Shown here piece by piece: positions 47,089 to 47,089 of a stretch of 47,089 bases of DNA. The notes beneath the pieces are model-generated. The model saw only the letters and a list, made by a program, of their open reading frames with translations, was not told the DNA's origin and did not search any database. The DNA lies in contig JAAYPM010000110.1 in assembly GCA_012519815.1 (NCBI GenBank), positions 1 through 47,089 on the forward strand. Reading direction: 5' to 3'. Every line of letters begins with the position of its first letter. The stretch's first letter is position 1. The translations under genes and the position numbers were made by a program. Source of the stretch: Bacteroidales bacterium (GTDB taxonomy: Bacteria > Bacteroidota > Bacteroidia > Bacteroidales > UBA1715).

Positions 47089-47089
47089 C

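Noticed and set aside
47066..47089. A short minus-strand frame ending in V-C-L-M-R-E-K and a stop at the window edge
   Set aside because: Only seven codons are visible and a promoter-like element overlaps it; it cannot be called a gene.
1..47089. tRNA, rRNA and CRISPR arrays
   Set aside because: No T-loop sequence in an intergenic gap, no rRNA-like stretch and no regularly spaced direct repeats were seen; all gaps are 300 bases or less.

Overview
The window is about 47 kb of AT-rich chromosome from a member of the Bacteroidota, probably Bacteroidales-like. The evidence is a SecD-SecF fusion, a T9SS C-terminal sorting domain, a giant repeat adhesin, DUF5686 and DUF2027-Smr proteins, an OmpH/Skp protein, lysine synthesis through DapL, and repeated matches to the Bacteroidota promoter pattern (TTTG, about 20 bases, TAnnTTTG). 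Most genes are ordinary housekeeping and envelope genes. No tRNA, rRNA, CRISPR array or intact insertion sequence was seen.

Layout. Bases 1-5037 (minus): 5' part of a giant secreted protein, a seven-repeat RCC1-like propeller followed by adhesin repeats, cut by the window edge. 5241-10307 (minus): secDF and dxs. 10560-11564 (plus): OmpA-type lipoprotein. 11653-14605 (minus): operon dapL, tsaC, thioesterase, cysH. 14708-17203 (minus): operon of a tandem SiaB-like kinase, SiaC and a polyprenyl synthase. 17339-19757 (plus): beta-helix lipoprotein and an endonuclease/exonuclease/phosphatase protein. 19784-21715 (minus): helix-hairpin-helix outer-membrane protein. 21837-23386 (plus): beta-barrel protein and glycosyltransferase. 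23373-27990 (minus): aspartokinase, ahcY and two tandem lgt genes. 28130-30959 (minus): aspS, tadA, ompH. 31260-36992 (plus): double alkaline phosphatase with a T9SS tail and a DUF5686 outer-membrane protein. 36989-38680 (minus): a second SiaC paralogue and queA. 38754-41048 (plus): DUF2027-Smr protein, an unknown protein and a DoxX protein. 41167-47012 (minus): a peptide-export operon.

The most interesting system is the last one. An unlisted 48-residue gene (46866-47012) encodes a double-glycine leader and a 23-residue hydrophobic core ending in Arg-Lys-Lys. It is followed, after a perfect 12-bp inverted repeat, by a tightly coupled set: a secreted M28 metallopeptidase, an HlyD adaptor, an ABC transporter with an intact C39 leader-cutting peptidase, and a TolC channel. 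This is a complete type I route for cutting and exporting the peptide, with an unusual exported peptidase and no recognised immunity gene in view. A fragment resembling an IS3-family end lies at its downstream edge.

Other points of interest: a double alkaline phosphatase whose first domain has lost nearly all catalytic residues; a SiaB-like kinase with two tandem domains paired with SiaC but with no phosphatase or diguanylate cyclase nearby; adjacent lgt paralogues, one with a large insertion; an inverted repeat over divergent promoters beside queA; and several genes that lack an ATG start.
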